Part shown: one piece after another, positions 1 through 8,184 of the stretch | Layout of the letters: the number at the start of each line of letters is the position of its first letter | Position numbering within the stretch: the first letter of the stretch is position 1 | From: Flavobacterium xanthum | GTDB taxonomy: Bacteria; Bacteroidota; Bacteroidia; Flavobacteriales; Flavobacteriaceae | NCBI RefSeq assembly: GCF_900142695.1 | Contig: NZ_FRBU01000024.1 | Coordinates: 1-57,995 of the forward strand | Direction of reading: 5' to 3' | Length of the DNA stretch: 57,995 nt | The notes under the pieces: model-generated | Told to the model about the DNA's origin: nothing | Seen by the model: the letters and a program-made list of their open reading frames with translations, nothing else | The model's database searches: none | Position numbers and translations under genes: made by a program

Positions 1-47
1 GTTATTTCCGATTTTAGCCTAGAAAATAGAAATGAAAACTTAAAAAA

Positions 48-395
48 CTATCTTAAGTTTCTAAAAAAGTTGCATCGCGAATAGGTCGCAGCATAATAAT
101 CATTAAGCACTACTTTATATCCATTGTATAAATTGTAGTTTCTATATCGAGTGGGAAGGTTTCTGGAGCGTATCCATTGTCCTCCACCAAAATAAATAAA
201 TTGAGTATTTCTAATATCATAATAGGCTTCAACATCAGGTAAATAATAGTAGTCTACTGCAGAATATCCTACTGGACCCCAAGCTGGAGGACTACCAATG
301 TTTACGTTTACTGAAACTTGTGCTTGTATAGCGTTAGTACTTACTAAAAAAACTATAGCGACTGCGATTAATTTTAATGTTTTCATGTTTTTCAA
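48..395 (-). CDS. small secreted protein of unknown function
   Basis: A 115-residue protein with a clear N-terminal signal peptide (positively charged start, hydrophobic run at about residues 8-22, then AQA-type cleavage near residue 26). The mature part is rich in Tyr and Asn and contains a run reading YYYLPDVEAYYD and then RYRNYNLYNGYKVV. This resembles small secreted proteins I associate with Flavobacterium, whose relatives usually continue with a basic Lys/His/Tyr-rich tail. Here the chain stops soon after the LNDYY region, so the C-terminus may be shortened, but I could not find a convincing continuation in another frame. Function is unknown; location is probably periplasm or outer membrane. 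The gene runs towards the window edge. Confidence 0.6.
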   Translation of the reverse strand: MKNMKTLKLIAVAIVFLVSTNAIQAQVSVNVNIGSPPAWGPVGYSAVDYYYLPDVEAYYDIRNTQFIYFGGGQWIRSRNLPTRYRNYNLYNGYKVVLNDYYAATYSRCNFFRNLR

Positions 396-491
396 TATTT
401 ATTTAATAATTATTTTTTTTATCTCTATATCCTTCAGTATAGCCAACAACTATGCCATTAATAAAAACAATAGATACGATTAGTTGTAATC

Positions 492-526
492 AAAAAAAAA
501 GGAAACGAACAATCGTTTCCTTTTTT
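492..526 (-). terminator. rho-independent terminator (bidirectional shape)
   Basis: An 8-bp perfect stem, GGAAACGA at 501-508 paired with TCGTTTCC at 513-520, has a 4-nt loop. It is flanked by nine A on the left and six T on the right. It lies just downstream of the minus-strand gene at 548-865 and would end its transcript. Confidence 0.8.
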
Positions 527-547
527 AACTTTTTATTTTTGAGTTGT

Positions 548-865
548 TTATAACAAAAGAATCAACAAAAGAATAACAATAATGATAGCTCCTACAGACA
601 AATAAACTCCGTTTCCTGTAGATCTTAATTCAGTTTTGATAGCACGAACTTCTTTACGTAATTCTTTTTTCTCTGCTGAATTCAAAGAAGATTTGTCCAT
701 TGCTTTTATTTCGTCAAGACGATTAAGCAATACTTTAACTTCTGCAGGCACTTCTTTTGGAGTATTAGCAATTGCTGTTGGGTTTTTTTCAGCTGCTAAC
801 ATTTGAGTAGGAACAACACTTAATGACAATACCATCATCATTAAATAAAAGGTAACTTTTTTCAT
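548..865 (-). CDS. small membrane protein with signal peptide and C-terminal membrane helix
   Basis: A 105-residue protein. Residues 1-24 form a signal peptide ending in LAA. Residues 28-85 are a charged, helical segment rich in Lys and Glu. The last 18 residues (AIIIVILLLILLL-type) form one membrane helix reaching the very end of the chain. The shape suggests a tail-anchored periplasmic helical protein. I recognise no named family. A TACTTTTA element about 40 bp upstream resembles the Bacteroidota -7 box, and a strong terminator follows the stop, so the gene is probably transcribed alone. Confidence 0.65.
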   Translation of the reverse strand: MKKVTFYLMMMVLSLSVVPTQMLAAEKNPTAIANTPKEVPAEVKVLLNRLDEIKAMDKSSLNSAEKKELRKEVRAIKTELRSTGNGVYLSVGAIIIVILLLILLL

Positions 866-1055
866 TTATTTTGGTTTTAGTTATGAATAATTATAGTATA
901 AAAGTAAACAATAATACTTTATAAAAACTTATACAATTATGGTATTTAATTATAAAATTCACGCTTTGCTGTTTTGATTTCTATTTTTAATGTTTTGAAA
1001 AGTAATGCTTTACCTGTTTTTGTTATTATAAGAGACAAATGGATTTGTATTTCGA

Positions 1056-2876
1056 TCATCTATAGATTACAGTCCGAGGTTTTGCAAGTTCAAAATCTTG
1101 AAAACCAAAATCAGTTGTCTCAAAAGAATTCGTTTTGAAAATGTTTTCTCCATTTCCAGGAATGGATGGATAATAGGAGAGTGATATTTGAAAGGCGCTA
1201 AACACTAAAAAATCATTATTTATGATTAGTCCAATACCAATTTTCGAATAGGCCTTACTTTCCGTTAATCCTTTTTTAGCATTTCCTAACATGGCAACAG
1301 AATAATTAAAATAAGGATTTAGTCGTAAACCCCAAAGATTCCAAGGGCTGTAAAATTGCGTTTGCAAGGTTAGTATAGCTTTTTCAGTTCCATATTCAGC
1401 TATTCTAAAGCCATTTAGGCCGTAATTTTCATTGATTGAAAGTTGATCTCCAATGGCATCTACCCGGTTGGAACCAATCACCAGCTGTGGTTTAATGAAC
1501 TGCCGTAGTTTCCATTTTCCAAGCTGCATTAAATTCGTAAAATAGTTGGCCTGAAATGAAAATGCGGTTTGTTTGGTTGTTGATTTCTCAAAAAAAGTAC
1601 CTAATTCAAAATTAGCACTCAAAAATCCCCATTTGAAGAAGTTTCCAAATGCAGCGCGACCGCCCAAATAATAACGTCCAGCGCTATTTTTATGCTGATA
1701 ACCCGTTGTTATGCCATATATTTTTCCGATTGGTACATCTTCAATAATTCCATTTTGGAAAATATAGCGGTCTCTGATAAATTTTCGAGATGAAATACCG
1801 ATGCCTATCAAGGCCAGTTTTTCATTAGAATAAAAATCACTACGATCATAATCAAAAATCGGGCTTTCCAAATACTGCAAATGTAAAAATCGACCGGCTG
1901 TAATCAGATTTGTTGTTCGCTCCCTTTCCGTATTTCCTTTAAAAATTCTAAAAGATCTTCCCGCCCAAAAATCATGGGTATTGAATTTAAAGTTCTGAAA
2001 AGCAAAAACTAAATTGGAGTCGGGTAGGGTGTCTTTTCTAAATTGCTGGTCTAAATAGATTCCACCAGCCCATTTTGTCAAAGGCGAGTAGAAAGGACGA
2101 TCAATAGTGATACTTTTTCCATAATATCCTTCTAAATCAATAGTATAACTAACTTTTGTATTTATAAACGTATTTTTTATATTGGGTACTGTATAAGAAA
2201 CAGCGTAAGCACTTTTGCCATCACTGAATCTATTTCTGAATTTATTTTCAAACTGATGACCAAATCCTAAGAAATTGCGGTCATTCAACTCAAAACTGGC
2301 TCTGGAGCTAGAAAGAGAACCTTTAGGAACAAGGCTCCAAGAGTCTAAAACCCGAATCGAGATGTCAACAGAATCCGAACTGCTACTAATCAATTTTGGT
2401 GCAACATCGACGCGATTAATGAAGCGTTGCGTTCTTATTAAACGCTCAGATTCTCTTACTAATAAGGAATCAAATGGGGTATTTTTTTTGATGAGCAATA
2501 AATTGAGTATGGCGAGCCGGTTTGTTTTAATATGGATTTTATTCCCGTTTCTTTCTGCCCAATTTTTTGGTTTTTTTAAAGTATCAATTTCAGAATATCC
2601 AAAGGGATCAAGAGTTACAATGGTAATTTTTCTAATAATTTTACCTTCAAAGAATCCGTATTTTTTTTGAACTTCTTTAATTCCTTTCTTTTTTATTACT
2701 GGTGATCTAAAAACTAGCTTGTGCATCAAACGTGTAAACTTGTTCTTCTTGGAATAATTTTTAATATTTGTATAAACGCCGGATGAATCTTTCTTTTTCG
2801 TTGTTTCTTGTGCCACAGAAGTTTGAAAACAACTGAACAATATAAGAAGCAAAATAAGATTTATTTTTTTATACAT
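1056..2876 (-). CDS. Omp85/BamA-like outer membrane protein with POTRA-type N-terminus
   Basis: I chose the ATG at 2876, which opens the signal peptide MYKKINLILLLILFSC; a start 36 bases further upstream would put charged residues ahead of it. After the signal peptide and a basic linker (residues 25-75), residues about 80-180 read as a POTRA-like domain (IRKITIVTLDPFGYSE, then a segment with LLVRESERLIRTQRF). The rest alternates aromatic and polar residues as in a beta-barrel (SRASFELNDRNFLGFGHQ). By family, such proteins insert or export outer membrane proteins or lipids. With a single POTRA-like unit and about 606 residues it is not BamA itself; it could be a TamA-like or unassigned family member. 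The substrate is unknown. Confidence 0.7.
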   Translation of the reverse strand: MYKKINLILLLILFSCFQTSVAQETTKKKDSSGVYTNIKNYSKKNKFTRLMHKLVFRSPVIKKKGIKEVQKKYGFFEGKIIRKITIVTLDPFGYSEIDTLKKPKNWAERNGNKIHIKTNRLAILNLLLIKKNTPFDSLLVRESERLIRTQRFINRVDVAPKLISSSSDSVDISIRVLDSWSLVPKGSLSSSRASFELNDRNFLGFGHQFENKFRNRFSDGKSAYAVSYTVPNIKNTFINTKVSYTIDLEGYYGKSITIDRPFYSPLTKWAGGIYLDQQFRKDTLPDSNLVFAFQNFKFNTHDFWAGRSFRIFKGNTERERTTNLITAGRFLHLQYLESPIFDYDRSDFYSNEKLALIGIGISSRKFIRDRYIFQNGIIEDVPIGKIYGITTGYQHKNSAGRYYLGGRAAFGNFFKWGFLSANFELGTFFEKSTTKQTAFSFQANYFTNLMQLGKWKLRQFIKPQLVIGSNRVDAIGDQLSINENYGLNGFRIAEYGTEKAILTLQTQFYSPWNLWGLRLNPYFNYSVAMLGNAKKGLTESKAYSKIGIGLIINNDFLVFSAFQISLSYYPSIPGNGENIFKTNSFETTDFGFQDFELAKPRTVIYR

Positions 2877-2983
2877 TGTTTGGATATCAACTGAAAAAAA
2901 ATGAAAAGGCAATCTTAAGAAAATTTCGTGTCAATTGCATTGAGATTTTAATAAAAATAGAATTTTAAGCTATTTTTTTTACA

Positions 2984-4183
2984 TTATACATCAGTTCGAT
3001 TACTCGAATTTTCAGTGGTGGTTTCCGTAAACACGGGTAAAGGAAGATCCGTTTTTATTGTGTTTTTTTCAGGTGGTGCTTCTGAATCAAAAAGCGGTAA
3101 TTTAATTTTTCGCCAAGTATAAGTTTTAGGTAAATGATCTCCCATCAAATAGCCCCATGCTTCTAGAGATTCTACTCGGTCAAAAATCACTTTTAAAACG
3201 GCCAGAATTGGAAGTGCTAAAAACATACCGGAAACTCCAGCAATTGCTCCCCCGATGATGATTCCAATAATCGAAACGAACGCATTTATTTCGACTTTAG
3301 AACTTACAATCACTGGCACAATAATGTTATTATCTATTAATTGAACGACGATGGTAATCACTATGACACCAATAATTATCGATAAATCCGGTGAGCCAGT
3401 TAGCGAAGCAACGATGCTTAAAAGTCCCGCAAAGAGAATTCCGATATAAGGAATCAGGTTTAGAATTCCTGTAACAATTCCTAATAAAATAGCATATTTT
3501 ACTCCGATCAGCATAAAACCAAAAGTTGTCATTGCTGAAATTAAGATCATTTCAATAATTAATCCTACAATGTAGCTGTTGATTGCAACCCTAATATTCG
3601 TTAGAATATTTTTTAGTTGCTCATGGTTTTCTTTTTTAACTAATTTGGATAAAAACAGCAAAAAATGGGTTCTGTATAAAAGGATTAAAAAAGTATAGAT
3701 GGGAATCAAAGTAAGGTTTACCAAAGTGTCCGTAAACGACATTAATGTTGTACCAATAATTTCTTTTCCTTTTTCCATGGAGTCTTCGGTAGCGGTATCA
3801 ATATATTGCTTTTGTTCTCTGGAACTTAAGTGAAAATTATCTCTTACAAATCCTTGAATATTTCTAAGGTGAATGTTTATATTTCTTTCAATTTTATCAA
3901 AATCATCTGCAAAATCACTAAGTTGGAAAGAAAGAAATACAAAAAGACCAATAAAAATTAAAACAAAAAACAGTACCGCAATCATTACCGCCAGTACATG
4001 TGGGAATCGAAGTTTTAACTTAAAAAACTGAACCATAGGATACAGTAAGATGGCAAATAGAAAGGACATCATTACTGGAATCAAGATGTTCTGGCCAATA
4101 TAGAAAATAAATACAATAGCAATTAATCCCAACAAAGTCAGCGAAAATTTAGCATAAAAGGGAACTTTTAGGGTATCATTCAT
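2984..4183 (-). CDS. AI-2E family transporter (PerM-like membrane protein)
   Basis: A polytopic inner-membrane protein of 399 residues. Pairs of hydrophobic segments near the N-terminus (about residues 12-35, 60-85) are followed by a soluble loop (about 90-150) and further helices, including the family-typical stretch around LNLIPYIGILFAGL and a Gly-rich GIIIGGAIAGVSGM segment near the end. The AI-2E/PerM family was named for a proposed autoinducer-2 exporter, but many members act in ion or small-molecule efflux, so the substrate is open. A second, shorter paralogue lies at 41409-42515. A palindrome (4260-4274) sits about 80 bp upstream. Confidence 0.85.
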   Translation of the reverse strand: MNDTLKVPFYAKFSLTLLGLIAIVFIFYIGQNILIPVMMSFLFAILLYPMVQFFKLKLRFPHVLAVMIAVLFFVLIFIGLFVFLSFQLSDFADDFDKIERNINIHLRNIQGFVRDNFHLSSREQKQYIDTATEDSMEKGKEIIGTTLMSFTDTLVNLTLIPIYTFLILLYRTHFLLFLSKLVKKENHEQLKNILTNIRVAINSYIVGLIIEMILISAMTTFGFMLIGVKYAILLGIVTGILNLIPYIGILFAGLLSIVASLTGSPDLSIIIGVIVITIVVQLIDNNIIVPVIVSSKVEINAFVSIIGIIIGGAIAGVSGMFLALPILAVLKVIFDRVESLEAWGYLMGDHLPKTYTWRKIKLPLFDSEAPPEKNTIKTDLPLPVFTETTTENSSNRTDV

Positions 4184-4574
4184 ATTTTACCAGTGTTGTG
4201 TTAAAAAGAACTAATATTGGACTACTTTCAACTGACAAATATGTAGCTTTATAAAGAGCAATGTATTATACATTTTTTGTCAATAGTTACATAATTATCA
4301 CCTTTTAATCTTTAGTTTTCGTGCTTGATTACCAATAAGGAGATAGCATTTCCTACTTCACAAGCGCTGTAAATAATGACTACAAATTGCTCAGAAAAAC
4401 AATAGAATATATTTATTAAGTAGCAGTAAACCTTCTATAACATGTTAACGGACTTCCAATTTGAATCTGCTTTTTGTTGTAAATAATTAAAATTGAGTGC
4501 TATCTGATTTATTTTAAAAATAATTTTAAATAGGTTTACCCTTTAGATCACTAGATAAGCTATAAAGTTATGAA
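4184..4574. other. 391-bp intergenic region with a 15-bp palindrome
   Basis: No open frame with coding character is visible on either strand. The notable item is AATGTATTATACATT at 4260-4274, a perfect 7+1+7 palindrome about 80 bp upstream of the minus-strand transporter start, which could be an operator. The rest is AT-rich with no strong terminator. Confidence 0.4.
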
Positions 4575-5111
4575 TTAATCTACGTATTCTTTATCATTGA
4601 ATTGTTTTTCTAATATAGATATTCCTTTTTGCAACAGAAGGTTGTTGGGATATATGATTATTTCTCCATCACTTGTCTTTAAGAAAACATGAAAAGCGCC
4701 AATATCTTCTATTTCAGCCATAACGGGAAAATCTTTGTCATGTATTTTTATGACATCACCAATTTTAAATGGAAATGAAAAGAACAAAATTACACCCGCT
4801 GTAATGTTGCTCAAAATGGACCATTGCGCAAATAAAGCCACACCTACAACAGTGGTAATGGAAGAAAGTGCTATGGTAATATCTTTAGTTTGAACTCCCC
4901 AAATAATTATCAAAGCAATTATCACTAAAATATTGATCAATAAATGCAGGTATTTAATCACTAAATTTGTTCTGTGCTCTAAAGTTTGGTTCGTCTTTGC
5001 ATAACGACGCACTAGTTTTGTAGCAACAATTCTTAAAAAAATAAGCGAAATTCCTAAAATTCCAGTGGCAATTAATTCCTTTGTGTATTCGTGTATAAAT
5101 GACATTTCCAT
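4575..5111 (-). CDS. small MscS-type mechanosensitive channel
   Basis: A 178-residue protein with two or three membrane helices in the first 110 residues. These are followed by the pore-helix-like segment VALFAQWSILSNITAGV and the beta-domain start FPFKIGDVIKIHD that mark the MscS fold. The C-terminal alpha/beta domain of full MscS is missing, so this is a minimal form. Such channels open under membrane tension and release osmolytes. The start follows the maf gene end closely on the minus strand (8-bp gap after the maf stop), so the two are probably co-transcribed with maf first. Confidence 0.8.
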   Translation of the reverse strand: MEMSFIHEYTKELIATGILGISLIFLRIVATKLVRRYAKTNQTLEHRTNLVIKYLHLLINILVIIALIIIWGVQTKDITIALSSITTVVGVALFAQWSILSNITAGVILFFSFPFKIGDVIKIHDKDFPVMAEIEDIGAFHVFLKTSDGEIIIYPNNLLLQKGISILEKQFNDKEYVD

Positions 5112-5119
5112 CCTTTAAA

Positions 5120-5704
5120 TTAGACTAATTTACGTAAATATTCAAATACTTTATCAGTTGGCATTCCCATCACATTAGCATACGAACCTTCAATTTTTGC
5201 AACACCTATAAACCCAATCCATTCTTGAATGCCATACGCACCTGCTTTGTCATACGGTTTGTAATTTTCTAAGTAAAACCTAATCGATTCATCGCTTAAC
5301 TCGTTGAAAGTGACTTTCGTTACTTCATACAATACATCTACTTTTTCATTGGTTTTAAAACAAACGGAAGTAATGACTTCATGAGTCGCATTCGATAGTG
5401 ATTTTAGAATTTCATAGGCCTCTTGTTCATCTTTTGGTTTACCCAAAGCTTTATTGTTGTGCCAAACGATGGTGTCACTAGTGATCAGAATTTCGTGGGG
5501 CTGCAGTTCGCCTTCAAAAGCACTCGCTTTTAGTTCGGCCAAATACGTAGTGATTTCATGTCCACTTAATTCTGGGGGATAAATTTCTTCAATTTCTTTG
5601 AGTCGGATTTCAAAATCCAAATCTAAATCTTTAAAGAATTGTTGGCGTCTTGGCGATCCCGATGCTAAAATTAAGCGGTATTTTTTTAATTGATTTCTAA
5701 GCAT
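5120..5704 (-). CDS. maf: Maf family nucleotide pyrophosphatase
   Basis: A 194-residue cytosolic protein of normal Maf length. The family signature SGSPRR is at residues 15-20, and the central ITSDTIV segment with the following GKPKDEQEA matches the conserved nucleotide-binding and catalytic part. Maf enzymes hydrolyse non-canonical or excess nucleoside triphosphates (dTTP, UTP or modified bases) to monophosphates and pyrophosphate, and were first linked to septum formation. The start overlaps the end of the upstream UbiA gene by 8 bp, which implies translational coupling. I cannot decide between the YhdE (dTTP/UTP) and YceF (m7GTP) subtypes. Confidence 0.9.
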   Translation of the reverse strand: MLRNQLKKYRLILASGSPRRQQFFKDLDLDFEIRLKEIEEIYPPELSGHEITTYLAELKASAFEGELQPHEILITSDTIVWHNNKALGKPKDEQEAYEILKSLSNATHEVITSVCFKTNEKVDVLYEVTKVTFNELSDESIRFYLENYKPYDKAGAYGIQEWIGFIGVAKIEGSYANVMGMPTDKVFEYLRKLV

Positions 5705-6617
5705 TATATTTTATATTTAAACTAATAACTACAACAGATAAAATTCCAAAAAACAAGATTAATTTCAAAAGTGAACTCAAGTTATGGAATTCTTTTTTAG
5801 ATGTGGCCGTCCATATTTTTATGGTGAAAAACAGTAGCGGACCAACAACAAAAACCAACAAATAAACCGTTACAAATACCACTTCGATTAGGTATTTATT
5901 GATGTAATACAGGATAAAAGAGAGCGGAATTAAACTTAATACACAAACTATTTTTGCAGTTTTTGATTTCCCTATTGCAATAGGGAACGTGTTCATTCCT
6001 TGGTTGTAATCGCCATGTATATCTTCGATGTCTTTAACTATTTCTCTAAGCAGGTTAATCATAAAAGCAAATATAGCATAATCCAATAATATAGAAAAAA
6101 AGATTCTCATTTGTTGCGGATTGTCTATTCCTATAGCAGGATATAAATCAAAAAATCCAATAATAAGTACACTAAAGGAAAGTAATAAAGCGACAATAAT
6201 ATTACCAATGAGCATCATTTGTTTCAAACTGCTGGCGTACAAATAAAGTGCAGCTGCAATCAGAATAAAAAGAGAGGCAAAGCCTGGTTTTTGTATCACA
6301 TTTGAAAGGTAAAAACCAATAACTACGCCCGTAACAGTAAAAATTCCGTATAAATTATATGCTTGATTTTCAGAAATACTTTTGCCTACAATTACGGAAT
6401 TGGGATTATTGCTGTTATCAGTGTCTTGGTCAAAAATATTATTGATAATGTAGCCACCAGCAGCGAGCAAAACCGTAGATAAGACCAAAAGCAAATACTG
6501 CCAATCGGTTAATGCCAAAGGAACATTTTGAATTTTAAAAAATCCGTACCTAAAAATAAGCTGCATAAAAGCAAGCATCAGCAGGTTTTGGTAGCGGATG
6601 AGTTTTAGGAATTTCAT
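5697..6617 (-). CDS. UbiA family prenyltransferase (geranylgeranylglycerol-phosphate synthase-like)
   Basis: A 306-residue integral membrane protein with about eight helices. The first Asp-rich motif of the UbiA superfamily appears as NNIFDQDTD at residues 59-67, and a second Asp-rich region lies in IVKDIEDIHGDYNQG near residue 195. These bind Mg2+ and the prenyl diphosphate. In Bacteroidota, proteins of this type are usually annotated as geranylgeranylglycerol-phosphate geranylgeranyltransferase, but the prenyl acceptor cannot be read from sequence. It is distinct from the menaquinone enzyme MenA at 36975. It is part of a tight minus-strand run with maf and the MscS gene. Confidence 0.8.
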   Translation of the reverse strand: MKFLKLIRYQNLLMLAFMQLIFRYGFFKIQNVPLALTDWQYLLLVLSTVLLAAGGYIINNIFDQDTDNSNNPNSVIVGKSISENQAYNLYGIFTVTGVVIGFYLSNVIQKPGFASLFILIAAALYLYASSLKQMMLIGNIIVALLLSFSVLIIGFFDLYPAIGIDNPQQMRIFFSILLDYAIFAFMINLLREIVKDIEDIHGDYNQGMNTFPIAIGKSKTAKIVCVLSLIPLSFILYYINKYLIEVVFVTVYLLVFVVGPLLFFTIKIWTATSKKEFHNLSSLLKLILFFGILSVVVISLNIKYNA

Positions 6618-6646
6618 TTAAAAGTTAGGAGTTATGGGTTTTCTCA

Positions 6647-6688
6647 AAATCTGAAATCAAAAATCTGAAATCAAAAATTTGAAATTAA
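6647..6688. repeat. three tandem 14-bp units in the ubiA-kdsC gap
   Basis: Unit AAATCTGAAATCAA occurs at 6647-6660 and 6661-6674. A diverged third unit, AAATTTGAAATTAA, is at 6675-6688. It fills half of the 82-bp gap between the kdsC-type gene and the UbiA gene. Confidence 0.85.
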
Positions 6689-6699
6689 AAATCGTTAAT

Positions 6700-7227
6700 C
6701 TAATCGTGTTTTCCATCAAAATGAGCCATCCATTTACCTTGCGCTTTCATCACTTGTTCAATGACATCGCGTGCAGCTCCTTTTCCTCCATTTTTGTGCG
6801 AAATATATTTTGAAATCGCTTTTATTTCAGGACTTGCATCTTGTGGACAAGTGGATAAACCCACTAATTTCATCACATGATAATCTGGAATATCATCGCC
6901 CATGTAGAGAACGTGTTCTGGATTTATTTGGTAAACATCTGTATATTCATCAAACGTTTGAACTTTATCTGACGTACCCAAATAAATATCTGTAATTCCA
7001 AGATTCCGCAATCGGACCCGAACCCCTTCATTGCTTCCTCCTGAAATAATGCACACATTATACCCACTTTCTACTGCCGCTTTCATGGCGTAACCATCAC
7101 GAATATTCATTGTTCTTAGAATTTCACCTTCGTTAGTTACAAAAACAGAGCTGTCTGTAAGAACGCCATCGACATCAAAAATAAAAGTAGTGATGTCATT
7201 CATTATTTCTTTATAACTTTTTGCCAT
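6700..7227 (-). CDS. kdsC: KdsC-type HAD phosphatase (KDO 8-phosphate phosphatase)
   Basis: A 175-residue HAD-superfamily protein without a cap domain. The nucleophile motif is D18-V-D20-G-V-L-T-D25, the second motif is IISGG, and the metal-binding motif GDDIPD comes near residue 110 with the KNGGKGAARDVIE helix at the end. This pattern and length fit 3-deoxy-D-manno-octulosonate 8-phosphate phosphatase, which removes phosphate in the synthesis of KDO for lipopolysaccharide. The start overlaps the end of the upstream DUF2520 gene by 17 bp. A close alternative is another small HAD-IIIA sugar phosphatase. Confidence 0.85.
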   Translation of the reverse strand: MAKSYKEIMNDITTFIFDVDGVLTDSSVFVTNEGEILRTMNIRDGYAMKAAVESGYNVCIISGGSNEGVRVRLRNLGITDIYLGTSDKVQTFDEYTDVYQINPEHVLYMGDDIPDYHVMKLVGLSTCPQDASPEIKAISKYISHKNGGKGAARDVIEQVMKAQGKWMAHFDGKHD

Positions 7228-7984
7228 TATGCTGTATAGATTGTGTTAGTATATTATAAATATTGAGATGATTTTCATTTGATAAAAAAGCTTGATGGGC
7301 TTCAATAGTGACCGTATCATTGCGTTTTGCAGGGCCTGTTTGTGCATCCTGCGGCGAAAGTACCATTATTTTATTTGCAGTTTCAGTAATTAAAGGTTTT
7401 AAAATGCCAAACGGTACCTGATGCTCCTGACAAATTTCTTCCCCTATTTGGTACAAATGATTTGTGAAATTATTGACAAATACGGCTGCAACATGTAAGG
7501 CTTTTCGTTGCTGGGAGTTAATGGCGAAAATAGAATCAGATATTGATTTAGCTACTTTACTCAGTAATTGAAAATCAGTTGCATTCTCGCTTTCTAAACA
7601 GATGGGAATAGTCGTGAAATCGACTGGTTTGTTCTTCGTAAATGTTTGCAAAGGATAGAAAACTCCTTTTCGGTTTTCATCATTCAATGCGTTCAAAGGA
7701 ACACTGCCAGAAGTATGTACCACCAATCTATTTTTGAAGGGAAGCGCAGCGGCAACGAGTGAAATGGCATCATCTGAAACGGCAATAATATATAAATCGG
7801 CCTCCATTAAGGATTCCCATTCATTTGTGATTTTATCCAATTCCACTAAATGAGAAACTGTAGCGATTTGTCTGGAATAGACCTGCACCAATTTGATTTC
7901 CGTTCCTGAATTTGGACCGTTTTGAAATGCAGCAATCAAATGTTGCGCCACATTTCCAGAACCGATAATTACTACTTTGACCAT
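7211..7984 (-). CDS. Rossmann-fold DUF2520 protein (F420/NAD-binding oxidoreductase-like)
   Basis: A 257-residue protein with an N-terminal Rossmann fold: VVIIGSGNVAQHL at residues 4-16 carries the GxGxxA dinucleotide motif. A VHTSGS segment follows near residue 90, then a helical C-terminal half typical of DUF2520 (KALHVAAVFVNNFTNHLY). The family resembles 6-phosphogluconate-dehydrogenase-like reductases, but no substrate is established. It is the first gene of the operon leading into kdsC, UbiA, maf and the MscS channel. A TAATTTTG box lies only 5 bp before the ATG, which would give an almost leaderless transcript. Confidence 0.85.
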   Translation of the reverse strand: MVKVVIIGSGNVAQHLIAAFQNGPNSGTEIKLVQVYSRQIATVSHLVELDKITNEWESLMEADLYIIAVSDDAISLVAAALPFKNRLVVHTSGSVPLNALNDENRKGVFYPLQTFTKNKPVDFTTIPICLESENATDFQLLSKVAKSISDSIFAINSQQRKALHVAAVFVNNFTNHLYQIGEEICQEHQVPFGILKPLITETANKIMVLSPQDAQTGPAKRNDTVTIEAHQAFLSNENHLNIYNILTQSIQHNGKKL

Positions 7985-7988
7985 GGGA

Positions 7989-7996
7989 CAAAATTA
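7989..7996 (-). promoter_or_regulatory. candidate -7 element for the DUF2520 operon
   Basis: The minus strand reads TAATTTTG, a full match to the Bacteroidota TAnnTTTG -7 box, and a TTTG lies about 25 bp further upstream. The distance to the start codon (5 bp) implies a very short or absent leader. Inference only. Confidence 0.4.
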
Positions 7997-8145
7997 GGAA
8001 AAAAATATTAAGAGTTTTAGTCAAATTTTACGCTGCTAAAACAGTGATATTATCCCAAAAAAGAGAATATTTTTAGCTTTGTCTACCACACTTAATTTTG
8101 GATTAAATTAACAAATGTCCGAATATAGAAGTCAACATTTTTAAG

Positions 8146-8153
8146 TACTTTTG
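8146..8153 (+). promoter_or_regulatory. candidate -7 element for ccsBA
   Basis: TACTTTTG matches the Bacteroidota TAnnTTTG consensus 31 bp ahead of the ATG. No clear -33 TTTG is visible at the expected distance. Confidence 0.45.
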
Positions 8154-8184
8154 TGGCACTTTTACAAAACATAATCCCATAAAA

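Noticed and set aside
48..395. Frameshift at the 3' end of the first small secreted protein
   Set aside because: Other frames after the LNDYY region gave no convincing continuation, so truncation is only suspected.
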